From contig URBH01000035.1 of NCBI GenBank assembly GCA_900546075.1, positions 1 to 24,840 of the forward strand: 24,840 nt of DNA, written 5' to 3'. The stretch's first letter is position 1, and each line of letters opens with the position of its first letter. The notes beneath the pieces are model-generated. The model did no database searches. It was not told the DNA's origin and saw only the letters and a program-made list of their open reading frames with translations. Below, in pieces: positions 1-7,998 of the stretch. The translations under genes were made by a program, and so were the position numbers. Origin of the DNA: an uncultured Eubacteriales bacterium. Its GTDB lineage: Bacteria; Bacillota; Clostridia; Oscillospirales; Oscillospiraceae.

Positions 1-3000
1 GCCGTTATCCAGTCGGGCCGGATCGTAATTTTCGATCGGGACGATGCTCTCTGCCAGCAGCTTGGAAGCTTCATCCTCCCGTACCGACAGTCTGCCATCG
101 ATCACGACGACTGCATTTTCGTGCAGTGAATCCCGGAAAGCATCCAGCACCTTTGGGAATACGATCACTTCCATGGTGCCGGTCAGGTCTTCTACGCTGG
201 TAAAAGCCATCATGCTGTTGGACTTTGTGGTCATCATGCGGCTTTTTACCACCGCGCACACAATGCGCACTTTTTCTCCATCCTTCACATGGGCATCTTC
301 CCCTGTAAGATCCTTGATGGTGTGGGATGCAATGCGTGCCGATTGTTCCCGGTAAGCATCCAGCGGATGACCGGACAGATACAGGCCGCTGACTTCCTTT
401 TCCTGCTGGAGCAGTTCCTTATGGCTGTATTCCGGCAGCTGCTTTATTTCATAGTTATCCTCGGAAGCACCGCTCTGTGCTTCCCCGCTCATCACCGAGA
501 ACAGATCCAGCTGTCCATCCAGATTGCGCCGAGAGTCGGTCTCAATGCTCTTCAGAATGCCCTCTACGGCCTCCACATGGCTGTGGCGGTTGTTGCCCAG
601 ATGATCGAATGCGCCGGCCTTGATGAGGCACTCCACTGCCCGGCGGTTCAGTTCATTGCCATGCATCCGCTTGCAGAAATCGTACAGGCTGGTGTAAGGC
701 TTCTTCTGCCGCCCCTTCACCACATTCTCGATCAGGTTGCGGCCCACATTTTTGACCGCATTCAGGCCAAAGCGGATCTGACCGCTTCCATCCGCCGTAA
801 AGCCGCCGTTGGAAACATTCACATCCGGCGGCAGCACCTTGATGCCAAGGCGGGCACACTCGCCGGAATATTCAATGACCTTATCCGTGTTATCCAGCAC
901 ACTGGTCAGTAAAGCCGCCATGAACTCACTGGGATAATGGCACTTGAGGTAGGCCGTCTGGTAGGCGACCACGGCATAGCACACCGCGTGCGCCTTATTG
1001 AAGGCGTAGTTGGCGAAATCCACGATCTCGTCGTAAATCGACTGCGCCACCGCCTCGGGTACGCCCCGGGCGATACAGCCGTCAATTTTCTGCTCCCGGT
1101 CGCCGTAAACGAAGGTCTTCCGCTCGGCGTCGATGATCTTCTGCTTTTTCTTGGAAATTGCCCGACGGATGTTGTCCGCCTGCCCCATGGAGTAGCCGCC
1201 CAGAGTCCTAAAAATCTCGATGACCTGCTCCTGATAGACGATGCAGCCGTAGGTCACCTTCAGAATCGGCTCCAAAAGGGGCGTTTTGTAGGTCACTTTT
1301 CCGGGGTTGAACTTATTTTCAACGAACTTGGGAATGGATTCCATAGGGCCGGGGCGGTACAGCGCCACAATGGCCGTCAAATCTTCGATGGAGGTGGGCT
1401 TCATGCTGACGCACACCCCGGTCATGCCGGTGGATTCCATCTGAAAAACGCCCTGAGTCTTGCCCTCAGCCAGCATGGCGAAGGTCTCCGGGTCGTTATC
1501 CGGTGCTTTTGCAATCTGAAAGTCAGGGTCTTCCTGCTGCGCCAGCGCTTCCGTATCCTGAATCACCGACAGGTTCCGCAGACCCAAAAAGTCCATTTTC
1601 AGCAGCCCCAGCTCTTCAATGGTGGTCATGGTGTACTGGGTGACCACGGTATCGTCGTTCCGGGACAGGGGGACGTAGGTATTGACCGGCTGCGCCGTAA
1701 TCACCACGCCCGCGGCGTGGGTAGACGTGTTCCGGGGCATTCCCTCCAGGCGCATGGCCGTGTCAATCAGCGTTTTCACCCGCTGGTCGCCGTCGTACAT
1801 CTCCTTGAGCTTGGGAGAAATCTTCATAGCCTCCGCCAGCGTCAGGTGCAGCGGCATGGTGGGTACCAGCTTGGCCACCACATCCGTCTCCGCGTAGGAG
1901 AAGTTCAGCGCCCGGCCTACGTCCCGGATGGCGCCCCGGGCGGCCATGGTACCGAAGGTGACGATCTGGGCAACATGATCCGCACCGTATTTCTCCATGA
2001 CGTATTCCATGACCTCGCCCCGGCGTTCCGGGCTGAAATCCGTATCGAAATCCGGCATACTCACCCGTTCCGGGTTGAGGAACCGCTCGAAAATGAGGTT
2101 ATATTTCATGGGGTCGATTTCCGTGATGTGCATACAATATGCCACAATGGAAGCCGCGCCGGAGCCGCGCCCCGGCCCCACGGGAATGCCGTTGACCTTG
2201 GCATAGTGGATGAAGTCCCAGACGATGAGATAGTAGTTTACATAACCCATCCGACTGATGACGCCGATCTCATACTCCAGCCGTTCCCGGTAAGCTTCCG
2301 GCGCGTCAGGATACCGCTCGGCAAAACCCTCAGCGCACAGCTTGCGGAAGTATTCCTCGTCCGTATACCCCTCCGGCACCGGGTAGGAGGGCAGATGGTA
2401 TTCGTGGAAGGTAAATTCCAGATTGCACCGCTCGGCAATGCGGACGGTGTTCTCAAAGGCTTCCTCGCAGCCGGGGAACAGTCCTTTCAGCTCGTCCTCG
2501 CTTTTGAGGTAAAATTCCTGGGTCTGGAATTTCATCCGGTTGGTGTCGTCCACGGTCTTGCCGGTCTGGATGCACAGCAGGACGTCCTGCATTTCCGCGT
2601 CCTCTTTGCGCAGATAGTGGGCGTCGTTGGTCACTACCAACGGCAGTCCCAGCTCCCGGGCAAGGCGCTGGACGCCCTGATTCACCGGCCGCTGCTCCGG
2701 AATACCGTGATCCTGCATTTCCAGGAAGAAGTTCCCCTCCCCGAAAATGCCAGACATTTTTTTTGCGTATTCCTTCGCGGAATCGTAATCTTCTTCCATC
2801 AGATACTGGGGGATGGCACCGGCAAGGCACGCGGACAGGGCGATCAGCCCCTCGTGGTGCTGCCGGAGCAGTTGAAGATCAATTCTGGGCTTCCCGTAAA
2901 AGCCGTGAATAAAGGCTTCTGATACCAGATAGCAAAGGTTTTCGTATCCCTTGCGGTTTTCGCACAGCAGCACCAGATGGTAGGGGTCGTTGTCGATCCC

Positions 3001-3237
3001 GTGAACCCGGTCAGTCATGCCCCGGCGGGCGACGTAGACCTCGCAGCCGATAATGGGCTTGATTCCCGCCGCCTTGGCAGCCTTATAAAAATCAATACAG
3101 CCGTACATCACGCCGTGATCGGTGATGGCAATGGCGGTCTGCCCCAGCTCCTTGACCCGATCCATGATGCCGTCAACGCGGCACGCACCGTCAAGCAGGC
3201 TGTATTCCGTATGGACATGCAAATGTACAAAGCTCAT
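1..3237 (-). CDS. dnaE: DNA polymerase III alpha subunit, 3' end beyond window
   Basis: Replicative DNA polymerase of the DnaE type, which adds nucleotides at the fork. The frame is open from the ATG at 3235-3237 to the window edge, giving residues 1-1079; most DnaE proteins are only somewhat longer, so a short C-terminal piece is missing. Visible parts in order: an N-terminal PHP domain opening HLHVHTEYSLLDG with the HxH metal motif (residues 7-9) and a later TDHG; the palm core with GPGRGSGAAS and the catalytic acid motif PDFDTDF near residue 393; the HAVCYAVVAYQTAYLK region; and an OB-fold stretch near residues 985-1030. The start overlaps the whiA stop as ATGA, so the two are probably translationally coupled. 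It is the third gene of murB-whiA-dnaE. The family is certain; only the end is unseen. Confidence 0.97.
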   Translation of the reverse strand, partial: MSFVHLHVHTEYSLLDGACRVDGIMDRVKELGQTAIAITDHGVMYGCIDFYKAAKAAGIKPIIGCEVYVARRGMTDRVHGIDNDPYHLVLLCENRKGYENLCYLVSEAFIHGFYGKPRIDLQLLRQHHEGLIALSACLAGAIPQYLMEEDYDSAKEYAKKMSGIFGEGNFFLEMQDHGIPEQRPVNQGVQRLARELGLPLVVTNDAHYLRKEDAEMQDVLLCIQTGKTVDDTNRMKFQTQEFYLKSEDELKGLFPGCEEAFENTVRIAERCNLEFTFHEYHLPSYPVPEGYTDEEYFRKLCAEGFAERYPDAPEAYRERLEYEIGVISRMGYVNYYLIVWDFIHYAKVNGIPVGPGRGSGAASIVAYCMHITEIDPMKYNLIFERFLNPERVSMPDFDTDFSPERRGEVMEYVMEKYGADHVAQIVTFGTMAARGAIRDVGRALNFSYAETDVVAKLVPTMPLHLTLAEAMKISPKLKEMYDGDQRVKTLIDTAMRLEGMPRNTSTHAAGVVITAQPVNTYVPLSRNDDTVVTQYTMTTIEELGLLKMDFLGLRNLSVIQDTEALAQQEDPDFQIAKAPDNDPETFAMLAEGKTQGVFQMESTGMTGVCVSMKPTSIEDLTAIVALYRPGPMESIPKFVENKFNPGKVTYKTPLLEPILKVTYGCIVYQEQVIEIFRTLGGYSMGQADNIRRAISKKKQKIIDAERKTFVYGDREQKIDGCIARGVPEAVAQSIYDEIVDFANYAFNKAHAVCYAVVAYQTAYLKCHYPSEFMAALLTSVLDNTDKVIEYSGECARLGIKVLPPDVNVSNGGFTADGSGQIRFGLNAVKNVGRNLIENVVKGRQKKPYTSLYDFCKRMHGNELNRRAVECLIKAGAFDHLGNNRHSHVEAVEGILKSIETDSRRNLDGQLDLFSVMSGEAQSGASEDNYEIKQLPEYSHKELLQQEKEVSGLYLSGHPLDAYREQSARIASHTIKDLTGEDAHVKDGEKVRIVCAVVKSRMMTTKSNSMMAFTSVEDLTGTMEVIVFPKVLDAFRDSLHENAVVVIDGRLSVREDEASKLLAESIVPIENYDPARLDNG

Positions 3238-4148
3238 GCCTTCACCTCTTCCACCAGTTCCAACAGCCGCCGCATCCGGCTGCCCATGGCGGGCTTCGTA
3301 ATGGGCGGCTCCATCATCCCCGCCAGCTCGGACAATGATGCGGAGGGGTTTTCCTCTCTGGCAACGGCTGCCCGCCGGAGCTTTTCGGGCAGTTTATCCA
3401 TTGCGCCCGTCTCTCTTATAATGCGAATTGCCGCAAGCTGCTCCTGCGCGGCCTCCACCACCTTGGAGGTGTTGGCGTCGTCGCAGTTGCAGCGGCGGTT
3501 GACCTTGTTGTTCAGTTCCTTTTCCAGCCGGGCTTCCATGATGCCCATGGCGGCCACCGGTGCGCCGAGGAATGTGAGAAAATCCGAGATCAGTTCACTG
3601 TGCTTCAGATACAGCACCTGCCCGCCGCTTCGGCCGGCCATTTTTGGGGAAAAGCCCATGACCTCCCGCATCAGGGAATCCGTCTCCCGGGCAACGCTCC
3701 GGTGGGTGGTCGCCAGCTCCATATGATAGCCCTTCCCGGGGTCGGTAACGCTTCCCCCGGCGAGGAACGCCCCCCGGAGGAACGACGCTTTACAGCAGTC
3801 CTCCTCCACCACCGGCAGATTCACGTGGAGCGCCAGGGTATCCTGGGCGTCGAAGCCGAAGGCTTCCATGATCGTCCCGATTTTATCGCCGTCCCATATC
3901 TGGAACACCAGCTTCCCTGGCGACGCAAGACTGGGGTAGCTGTCGAAGGGTAAATCGAAAGCTTTTTTGAACAGCTTCGGGAGAATATAGGCAAACTCCC
4001 GGCTCTCTGTAATGATTTTAATACCGTCTGCGGAAAAATGATTGGCAAACAGCAAAACGCCGAAGCACTCCGCCAACGCGCAGCAATACTTCTGGGGCAA
4101 AATCCGACAGACCTCCGCTTTGGCGGCAGAGGAAAAAGAGCTTGCCAT
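3234..4148 (-). CDS. whiA: WhiA-family DNA-binding protein
   Basis: WhiA (DUF199) is a DNA-binding protein of Gram-positive bacteria with an N-terminal degenerate LAGLIDADG-endonuclease fold and a C-terminal helix-turn-helix; in actinobacteria it controls sporulation, in Bacillus it affects cell division and chromosome segregation. The 304-residue product has the family's usual size. It opens SSAAKAEVCRI, carries the conserved NKVNRRCNCDDANTSK stretch near residue 220, and ends in a helical HTH region with KLRRAAVAREENPSASLSEL. The ATG at 4146-4148 follows an AGAAGGG ribosome binding site. It sits 35 bases after murB and its TGA overlaps the dnaE ATG. RapZ and YvcK genes, normally beside whiA in Firmicutes, are not here. 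What it regulates cannot be read from the sequence. Confidence 0.95.
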   Translation of the reverse strand: MASSFSSAAKAEVCRILPQKYCCALAECFGVLLFANHFSADGIKIITESREFAYILPKLFKKAFDLPFDSYPSLASPGKLVFQIWDGDKIGTIMEAFGFDAQDTLALHVNLPVVEEDCCKASFLRGAFLAGGSVTDPGKGYHMELATTHRSVARETDSLMREVMGFSPKMAGRSGGQVLYLKHSELISDFLTFLGAPVAAMGIMEARLEKELNNKVNRRCNCDDANTSKVVEAAQEQLAAIRIIRETGAMDKLPEKLRRAAVAREENPSASLSELAGMMEPPITKPAMGSRMRRLLELVEEVKA

Positions 4149-4183
4149 GGGGAGACCACCCTTCTAATGATTCTTTCTTGCCC

Positions 4184-5095
4184 TTACCAGACGCGAACCT
4201 CCGGCTCTAAGCGGATGCCGCTTTTCCGATAGACCTGATCGGATACCTGAGACAGCAGAGCCTTCACGTCCGCCGCCGTCGCGCCGCCCAGATTGACGGC
4301 AAATCCGGCGTGCTTTGCGGAGATTGCCGCGCCGCCCACCTGATAGCCCTTCAGCCCCGCTTCTTCGATCAGCGCCGCCGCATAACCGCCCGTCGGGCGT
4401 TTGAATGCAGAACCGGCCGAAGGAACGTCCAACGGCTGGGAAGCGGTACGGCGGGCAATTAGGTCCTTCATTTTCGCCCAGATTTCTTCCGGGTTCCCCT
4501 TTTTCAGGGCAAAATCCGCACCGACCACGATTCCCGGCCGGTTTTCCAGCACGCTGTGTCGATAGGAAAAGGCCATCTCCGTATTGGACAGGCGAAAAAG
4601 CTTGCCGTCAAAATCCATAACCTCGACGCTCTCGCAAATCTGGCAGATCTCGCCGCCGTAAGCCCCGGCGTTCATATACACGCCGCCGCCTACGGTTCCC
4701 GGAATGCCGTGGGCGAACTCCATGCCGGCGAGACCCAGGTTTGCGGCATTTGCCGCCGCCCGCGCCATGGTCATGCCTGCCATCACCCGGATACGGGTCT
4801 CGTCCAGCCGCTCCATACCGCCAAAGCAGTCCTTCAGGCAGACCACCAGCCCCCGGACGCCCTTGTCCGGCGCCAGCACGTTGGTTCCTGCGCCCAGGAT
4901 AGCGCACTTGTGGTTCAGCTCAGCGCAGATTTTCAGGATATCCGCCAATTCCTCTTTGGTTTTGGGAAACGCCATCACCTCGGCATTTCCGCCGATTCGA
5001 AAGGAGGTATGCTTCGCCAGAGCTTCCTCAAACCGAAGCTCCACATCAGGCAGTAAAGCGGAGAGTTTCCGCTGGAATTCAGTCAACTCAGTCAT
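4184..5095 (-). CDS. murB: UDP-N-acetylenolpyruvoylglucosamine reductase
   Basis: MurB is a cytoplasmic FAD enzyme that uses NADPH to reduce UDP-GlcNAc-enolpyruvate to UDP-MurNAc, the second committed step of peptidoglycan precursor synthesis. The 303-residue product shows the FAD-binding segments KHTSFRIGGNAE (28-39) and LGAGTNVLA (67-75), the HGIPGTVGGGVYMNAGAYG block (129-147), PSAGSAFKRP (225-234) with the proton-donor serine at 229, and a C-terminal LEPEVRVW containing the catalytic glutamate. The pattern is that of type II MurB. I place the start at the ATG 5093-5095 because CGGAGG lies five bases before it; an upstream in-frame start would fall inside the promoter. First gene of the murB-whiA-dnaE unit. 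Confidence 0.96.
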   Translation of the reverse strand: MTELTEFQRKLSALLPDVELRFEEALAKHTSFRIGGNAEVMAFPKTKEELADILKICAELNHKCAILGAGTNVLAPDKGVRGLVVCLKDCFGGMERLDETRIRVMAGMTMARAAANAANLGLAGMEFAHGIPGTVGGGVYMNAGAYGGEICQICESVEVMDFDGKLFRLSNTEMAFSYRHSVLENRPGIVVGADFALKKGNPEEIWAKMKDLIARRTASQPLDVPSAGSAFKRPTGGYAAALIEEAGLKGYQVGGAAISAKHAGFAVNLGGATAADVKALLSQVSDQVYRKSGIRLEPEVRVW

Positions 5096-5123
5096 AAACG
5101 CCTCCGGGTGTAAACTATGGTAC

Positions 5124-5152
5124 AGTATATCATATTCCCCGGCGGTTTGCAA
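5124..5152 (-). promoter_or_regulatory. SigA-type promoter of murB-whiA-dnaE
   Basis: Reading the minus strand, a TTGCAA -35 box (5147-5152) and a TATACT -10 box (5124-5129) are separated by exactly 17 bases. Transcription would begin roughly 20 bases before the murB ribosome binding site. It lies between the terminator of the upstream LCP gene and the murB start, so it defines the 5' end of the operon. Confidence 0.8.
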
Positions 5153-5189
5153 TTATGACAAACATGAAATTTATGTAACAAAAGCTCAT

Positions 5190-5228
5190 GCAGAAAGAAA
5201 TTGCGGGAAAGCACTGCTTCCCCGCAAT
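5190..5228 (-). terminator. Terminator of the LCP gene
   Basis: The arms ATTGCGGG and CCCGCAAT (5200-5228) enclose a nested hairpin, AAGCA-G-TGCTT. On the minus strand the stem is followed by TTCTTTC. It starts ten bases after the LCP stop codon. The plus strand also has a run of T after the stem, but no plus-strand gene ends here. Confidence 0.7.
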
Positions 5229-5237
5229 CTTTTTACA

Positions 5238-6410
5238 TCATTCCTGAATCGGCACCGTCTCGGGAATCTCGCCCTCACCCTCGGTGATCGCCCGCATGTA
5301 GGCCACATTCTTATCCTGGTCGAACCGCATGACACTGTGGATCATACCGTCTCCGTAAATGTCCACCATGTCTCCCCAGGAGTAGCCCTTGGCACGCACC
5401 GGGCAGGTACCACTGGTCTTGATCTCCAGACCGGACAGCATGGGCAGCATTTTCATGAGCAGATCTGTAATCTCGGAATTGGTCATACTCACGGTGACCA
5501 GCGGCAGAACCTCGTTAGCAAGATTCTGCAAATCGGAAATGCTCAGCTTTTTGACCTTGTCCAGCAGCGCCTCCATAAATATCCGCTGGCGCGAAGTACG
5601 CTTGATGTCGCTTTCGCCGTCGCCCTCCGCCTTCCGCATACGGACATAGGCAAGGGCAGTGGAGCCGTCCAGCCAGTTTTTGCCTTCCTTCATTTCGTAG
5701 TAATAACGGTCATGGAAGTCGTTCAGATACTTGGCCTCCGCTGCGGTCAGCTCCACATCGAGACCGTTGATCAGGTTAATTGCCTTGATAAATGCATCGA
5801 AATCAATCTCCACGTCGTAATCCACTTCGATGCCGAAGTTCTTATACAGCGTCAGGTTCATCAGACCCATGGCGTCCGCCGTGCTGTTGGTGCAGATGTA
5901 GCCATTGTGGTAAATGCTGGTGAGCTTGATCTTGCCGCCGCTGTGGCTCTTTCCGTTGGTGTCCGTATAGTTGGGATACTGCACCAGCGTGTCCCGAAGC
6001 AGCGAGGTCAGGGTTAAGGTCTTTTCGTATGTATTCACCGTACACAGGATCATGGTGTCCGCAAACCGCTCAGCCTCGCCTTCCCGGGAAGCCTGACCGA
6101 CCAGAAGGATGTTGATATAGTCCGCGCTGGACGCAACATGCGGCTCCGTCGTGGCAACCGTGGTTTCCTCTGTGGCAACCGTCGTTTCCGTGGCGGCTTC
6201 CGTCGTCTCCTCCGGCTCCGTTTCCAAATTGGAATAGTCGATGGTCGGCACCTGCACTCTGTTCAGCTTGTTGAGCATGGAGTTGTAATATACCACAGCC
6301 GCAACTACCAGCGCGGCGATCAAAATCACAACAATCAGAACCGCAATCAGCACCGGCTTCTTCCAGCCGCCTGCCTTTTGCGGCTTTTTTCTTTCATAGC
6401 GTCCGCTCAT
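5238..6410 (-). CDS. LytR-CpsA-Psr (LCP) family glycopolymer transferase
   Basis: LCP proteins act outside the membrane and transfer wall teichoic acids or capsule-type polymers from lipid carriers onto peptidoglycan. The 390-residue product has a basic cytoplasmic tail (1-18), one membrane helix (19-42), a Thr/Glu-rich linker (66-90) and the LCP domain from about residue 95. Conserved marks are FADTMILCTVN, LTSLLRDT with the phosphate-binding arginine near 139, INGLDVELT and the AYVRMRK...DIKRTSRQR segment (254-276). The ATG at 6408-6410 follows AGGAGG by six bases. It is monocistronic, with its own promoter and terminator. Which polymer it attaches is not visible. Confidence 0.93.
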   Translation of the reverse strand: MSGRYERKKPQKAGGWKKPVLIAVLIVVILIAALVVAAVVYYNSMLNKLNRVQVPTIDYSNLETEPEETTEAATETTVATEETTVATTEPHVASSADYINILLVGQASREGEAERFADTMILCTVNTYEKTLTLTSLLRDTLVQYPNYTDTNGKSHSGGKIKLTSIYHNGYICTNSTADAMGLMNLTLYKNFGIEVDYDVEIDFDAFIKAINLINGLDVELTAAEAKYLNDFHDRYYYEMKEGKNWLDGSTALAYVRMRKAEGDGESDIKRTSRQRIFMEALLDKVKKLSISDLQNLANEVLPLVTVSMTNSEITDLLMKMLPMLSGLEIKTSGTCPVRAKGYSWGDMVDIYGDGMIHSVMRFDQDKNVAYMRAITEGEGEIPETVPIQE

Positions 6411-6454
6411 GTCGTTCCTCCTAGGGATGAATGTTTCTAAACATACTGATTTGT

Positions 6455-6483
6455 ATTATACCATGATGCCGACGGGATTACAA
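6455..6483 (-). promoter_or_regulatory. SigA-type promoter of the LCP gene
   Basis: On the minus strand a TTGTAA -35 box (6478-6483) is followed after 17 bases by a consensus TATAAT -10 box (6455-6460), about 45 bases before the LCP start codon. Confidence 0.8.
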
Positions 6484-6511
6484 GTCTATTTTTCATTTTT
6501 AGCCTTTTCTT

Positions 6512-6547
6512 AAAAACAGAACGATGGGCAGCCAAAGGCTGCCCATC
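6512..6547 (-). terminator. Terminator of the ferredoxin gene
   Basis: A perfect 11-bp stem, GATGGGCAGCC / GGCTGCCCATC with a three-base loop (6523-6547), is followed on the minus strand by GTTCTGTTTTT. It begins 13 bases after the ferredoxin stop codon and separates that gene from the LCP promoter. Confidence 0.88.
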
Positions 6548-6559
6548 CAATCTATCCGA

Positions 6560-6946
6560 TTATTTCTCCACGATCTCCAGCACTTCCATGGGGCAGGCCT
6601 TGACGCAGATGCCGCAGGCGATGCACTTGGAGGCGGGGCTGCCTTCCTGGAACACGATCACGTGCATGGGGCAGACCTCGGCGCACTTGCCGCAGCTGAC
6701 GCACTTTTTCTTGTTGATCATGTACACGCCGGTCTTGGGGTTCTGGGTGATGGCCTCGTGCTCACAGGTGCGCATACACTTGCCGCACTGAATGCAGGTA
6801 TTGGGCTTTGCGCCGGTACCCTTGGCAACGATGCGGACACAGCTCTTATCCTCGTCAAATTCCTTATAAAAAGCCTCGGAGCAGGCAGCGACGCATTGCA
6901 GACATGCCATGCACTCCACATCTTTCTTAGCAACGAGCTTCTTCAT
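6560..6946 (-). CDS. Four-cluster 4Fe-4S ferredoxin-type protein
   Basis: A small soluble electron carrier predicted to hold four [4Fe-4S] clusters. The 128-residue product has four C-x2-C-x2-C-x3-C motifs with cysteines at 12/15/18/22, 51/54/57/61, 82/85/88/92 and 108/111/114/118; the last two are followed by proline as in classical ferredoxins. This is the arrangement of HydN/CooF-type iron-sulfur subunits that pass electrons for hydrogenases, CO dehydrogenase or flavin oxidoreductases, but no partner enzyme is adjacent, so the redox partner is unknown. I chose the ATG at 6944-6946 (GGAG eleven bases upstream); the longer in-frame start at 6991 overlaps the promoter -10 region. Monocistronic. 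Confidence 0.9.
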   Translation of the reverse strand: MKKLVAKKDVECMACLQCVAACSEAFYKEFDEDKSCVRIVAKGTGAKPNTCIQCGKCMRTCEHEAITQNPKTGVYMINKKKCVSCGKCAEVCPMHVIVFQEGSPASKCIACGICVKACPMEVLEIVEK

Positions 6947-6982
6947 AGCACAGAATTCTCCTTCGTTTTTTGATTGTCTTTC

Positions 6983-7011
6983 ATTATACATGTCTACGCA
7001 AGAAAAAGCAA
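6983..7011 (-). promoter_or_regulatory. SigA-type promoter of the ferredoxin gene
   Basis: On the minus strand TTGCTT (7006-7011) and TATAAT (6983-6988) are 17 bases apart. The predicted transcription start is near 6976, leaving a leader of about 30 bases. The box positions rule out the upstream ATG at 6991 as the translation start. Confidence 0.8.
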
Positions 7012-7213
7012 CAAAAACTTTCAGAAAATCCGATTTCTCGAGTTATCATATGCTAACTCAAATCAAAAAGTAGCAAATCTTTCCGTTTTGCAAGTAACGA
7101 TAGAAAAGCCGTTTTGCTTATAAAGTTGCAGGAAATTGGGTATTATTACCAGCGTAAACCCCGGCGTACGGGAAATAATAGGCTTGAAGCAAGATTCATT
7201 TGGAGGTTAAAAC
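7012..7213. other. Intergenic region between divergent genes, with palindrome
   Basis: This AT-rich spacer separates the ferredoxin promoter from the plus-strand lipoprotein. It holds a 20-bp near-perfect palindrome at 7040-7059 (nine of ten pairs match; core ATAT) and a 9-bp direct repeat CCGTTTTGC at 7083-7091 and 7109-7117. A -10-like TATTAT near 7141 lacks a good -35 box, so I cannot assign the promoter of the lipoprotein gene. No gene is seen here. Confidence 0.5.
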
Positions 7214-7495
7214 ATGAAAAAATATGCCACTTTCGTACTGGTTCTTGTCCTTACCGCGGTTCTGTTCACCGGCTGCGGCTGCACCAACCAGGAGCCCAGC
7301 AGAAACACCACCGTTCCCACCACAACGCCGACCGCCGCGACCACCGAAACGACCCGTGCCACCACCGCGCCCACCACGATGCCCCGCGTGGAGCCTTCCA
7401 CCAACGCTACCATCGACAACGGCAACGGCCCTCTGGACGAAATGACCGACGCAACGGAAAACGCCGCCCGTCAGGGTACGGCTGGTGTCCGATAA
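7214..7495 (+). CDS. Small Thr-rich lipoprotein
   Basis: Predicted surface lipoprotein of 93 residues. It has a signal peptide (MKKYA then a hydrophobic run 6-18), a lipobox LFTGC with the lipidated cysteine at 21, and a low-complexity Thr/Pro/Ala tail from about 32 to 65 of the kind that spans a cell wall. No folded domain follows, so it may be a tethered linker, a small decoy or a degraded larger protein. The ATG follows GGAGG by eight bases. It is the only plus-strand gene in the first 8.9 kb and stands alone, ending against a convergent gene. I do not recognise a specific family. Confidence 0.75.
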   Translation: MKKYATFVLVLVLTAVLFTGCGCTNQEPSRNTTVPTTTPTAATTETTRATTAPTTMPRVEPSTNATIDNGNGPLDEMTDATENAARQGTAGVR

Positions 7496-7499
7496 TCCC

Positions 7500-7518
7500 C
7501 CGGGGCGGTTCGCCCCGG
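7500..7518. terminator. Hairpin between convergent genes
   Basis: An 8-bp stem CCGGGGCG / CGCCCCGG with a three-base loop lies between the lipoprotein stop (7495) and the minus-strand flavoprotein stop (7525). Neither side has a clear run of T, so it is a plausible bidirectional terminator but not a classical one. Confidence 0.5.
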
Positions 7519-7524
7519 TACATA

Positions 7525-7986
7525 TCATCCCATGTGCCGCCGCTTCGCTGTTCGTGCCTGCACCCGCAGACGAAGCACACGGGTTTTGGGGATCGCGGCG
7601 GTGCTGTAGGGAAAGTCCTCGCCCCGGTACTGCTTCATGATCAAATCCAGCGCCCAGCGCTTTTCCTCCGGCTCGGTCACGTCCTCCAGATATCCCCAGC
7701 CGATGACGCTTTCGTAGTTGATGGAACACGTCCCGTTTTCCAGAACCAGACCGTGGGTACAGTCCAGCTCGAAACTGGCGCGGTTGTCCTTCTCTATCAG
7801 GGCATACTTTGTCCCCTCCCGCGCGCCATGGATGTAAAGGGTCATTCCGTCCGGCTCCATTCCGAAGTTTACGGGGAGAATATAGGGGACGGTGTCCGTA
7901 TTCAGCGCCAGATGCAGCACCTCACAGCGGGTCATCATCTCCGTGATCTCGGCGGGTTTGGTCACTTCCCTGTCAGTTCGGCGCAT
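7525..7986 (-). CDS. Pyridoxamine 5'-phosphate oxidase-like (NimA-type) flavoprotein
   Basis: A 153-residue protein of the split-barrel flavin-binding superfamily, closest in pattern to the COG3467/NimA group; some members reduce 5-nitroimidazoles, while most have no known substrate. Marks are the opening MRRTDREVT, the block LHLALNTDTVPYILPVNFGME (25-45), the strand-and-helix segment LYIHGAREGTKYALIEKDNRASFELD and a later INYESVIGWGYLEDV. The ATG at 7984-7986 has an AAGGAGG site upstream. It lies 12 bases after the PyrF-like gene and is probably co-transcribed with it. Flavin use is inferred from family; the physiological reaction is unknown, and a nitroimidazole phenotype should not be assumed. 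Confidence 0.85.
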   Translation of the reverse strand: MRRTDREVTKPAEITEMMTRCEVLHLALNTDTVPYILPVNFGMEPDGMTLYIHGAREGTKYALIEKDNRASFELDCTHGLVLENGTCSINYESVIGWGYLEDVTEPEEKRWALDLIMKQYRGEDFPYSTAAIPKTRVLRLRVQARTAKRRHMG

Positions 7987-7998
7987 TGCCCCTCCTCC

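Noticed and set aside
937..2922. Long plus-strand reading frame of 661 codons
   Set aside because: It is antisense to dnaE, whose conserved motifs run unbroken on the minus strand. The predicted protein is rich in His/Val/Gly/Leu with no domain, typical of a shadow frame in G+C-rich DNA.
6947..6991. Longer N-terminus for the ferredoxin
   Set aside because: The in-frame ATG at 6991 overlaps the promoter (TATAAT at 6983-6988) and has no ribosome binding site, so it would not be in the transcript.
7525..7986. Nitroimidazole resistance gene
   Set aside because: The family resemblance to NimA is real, but most relatives have no such activity and nothing here shows it, so I call only a flavin-binding protein.
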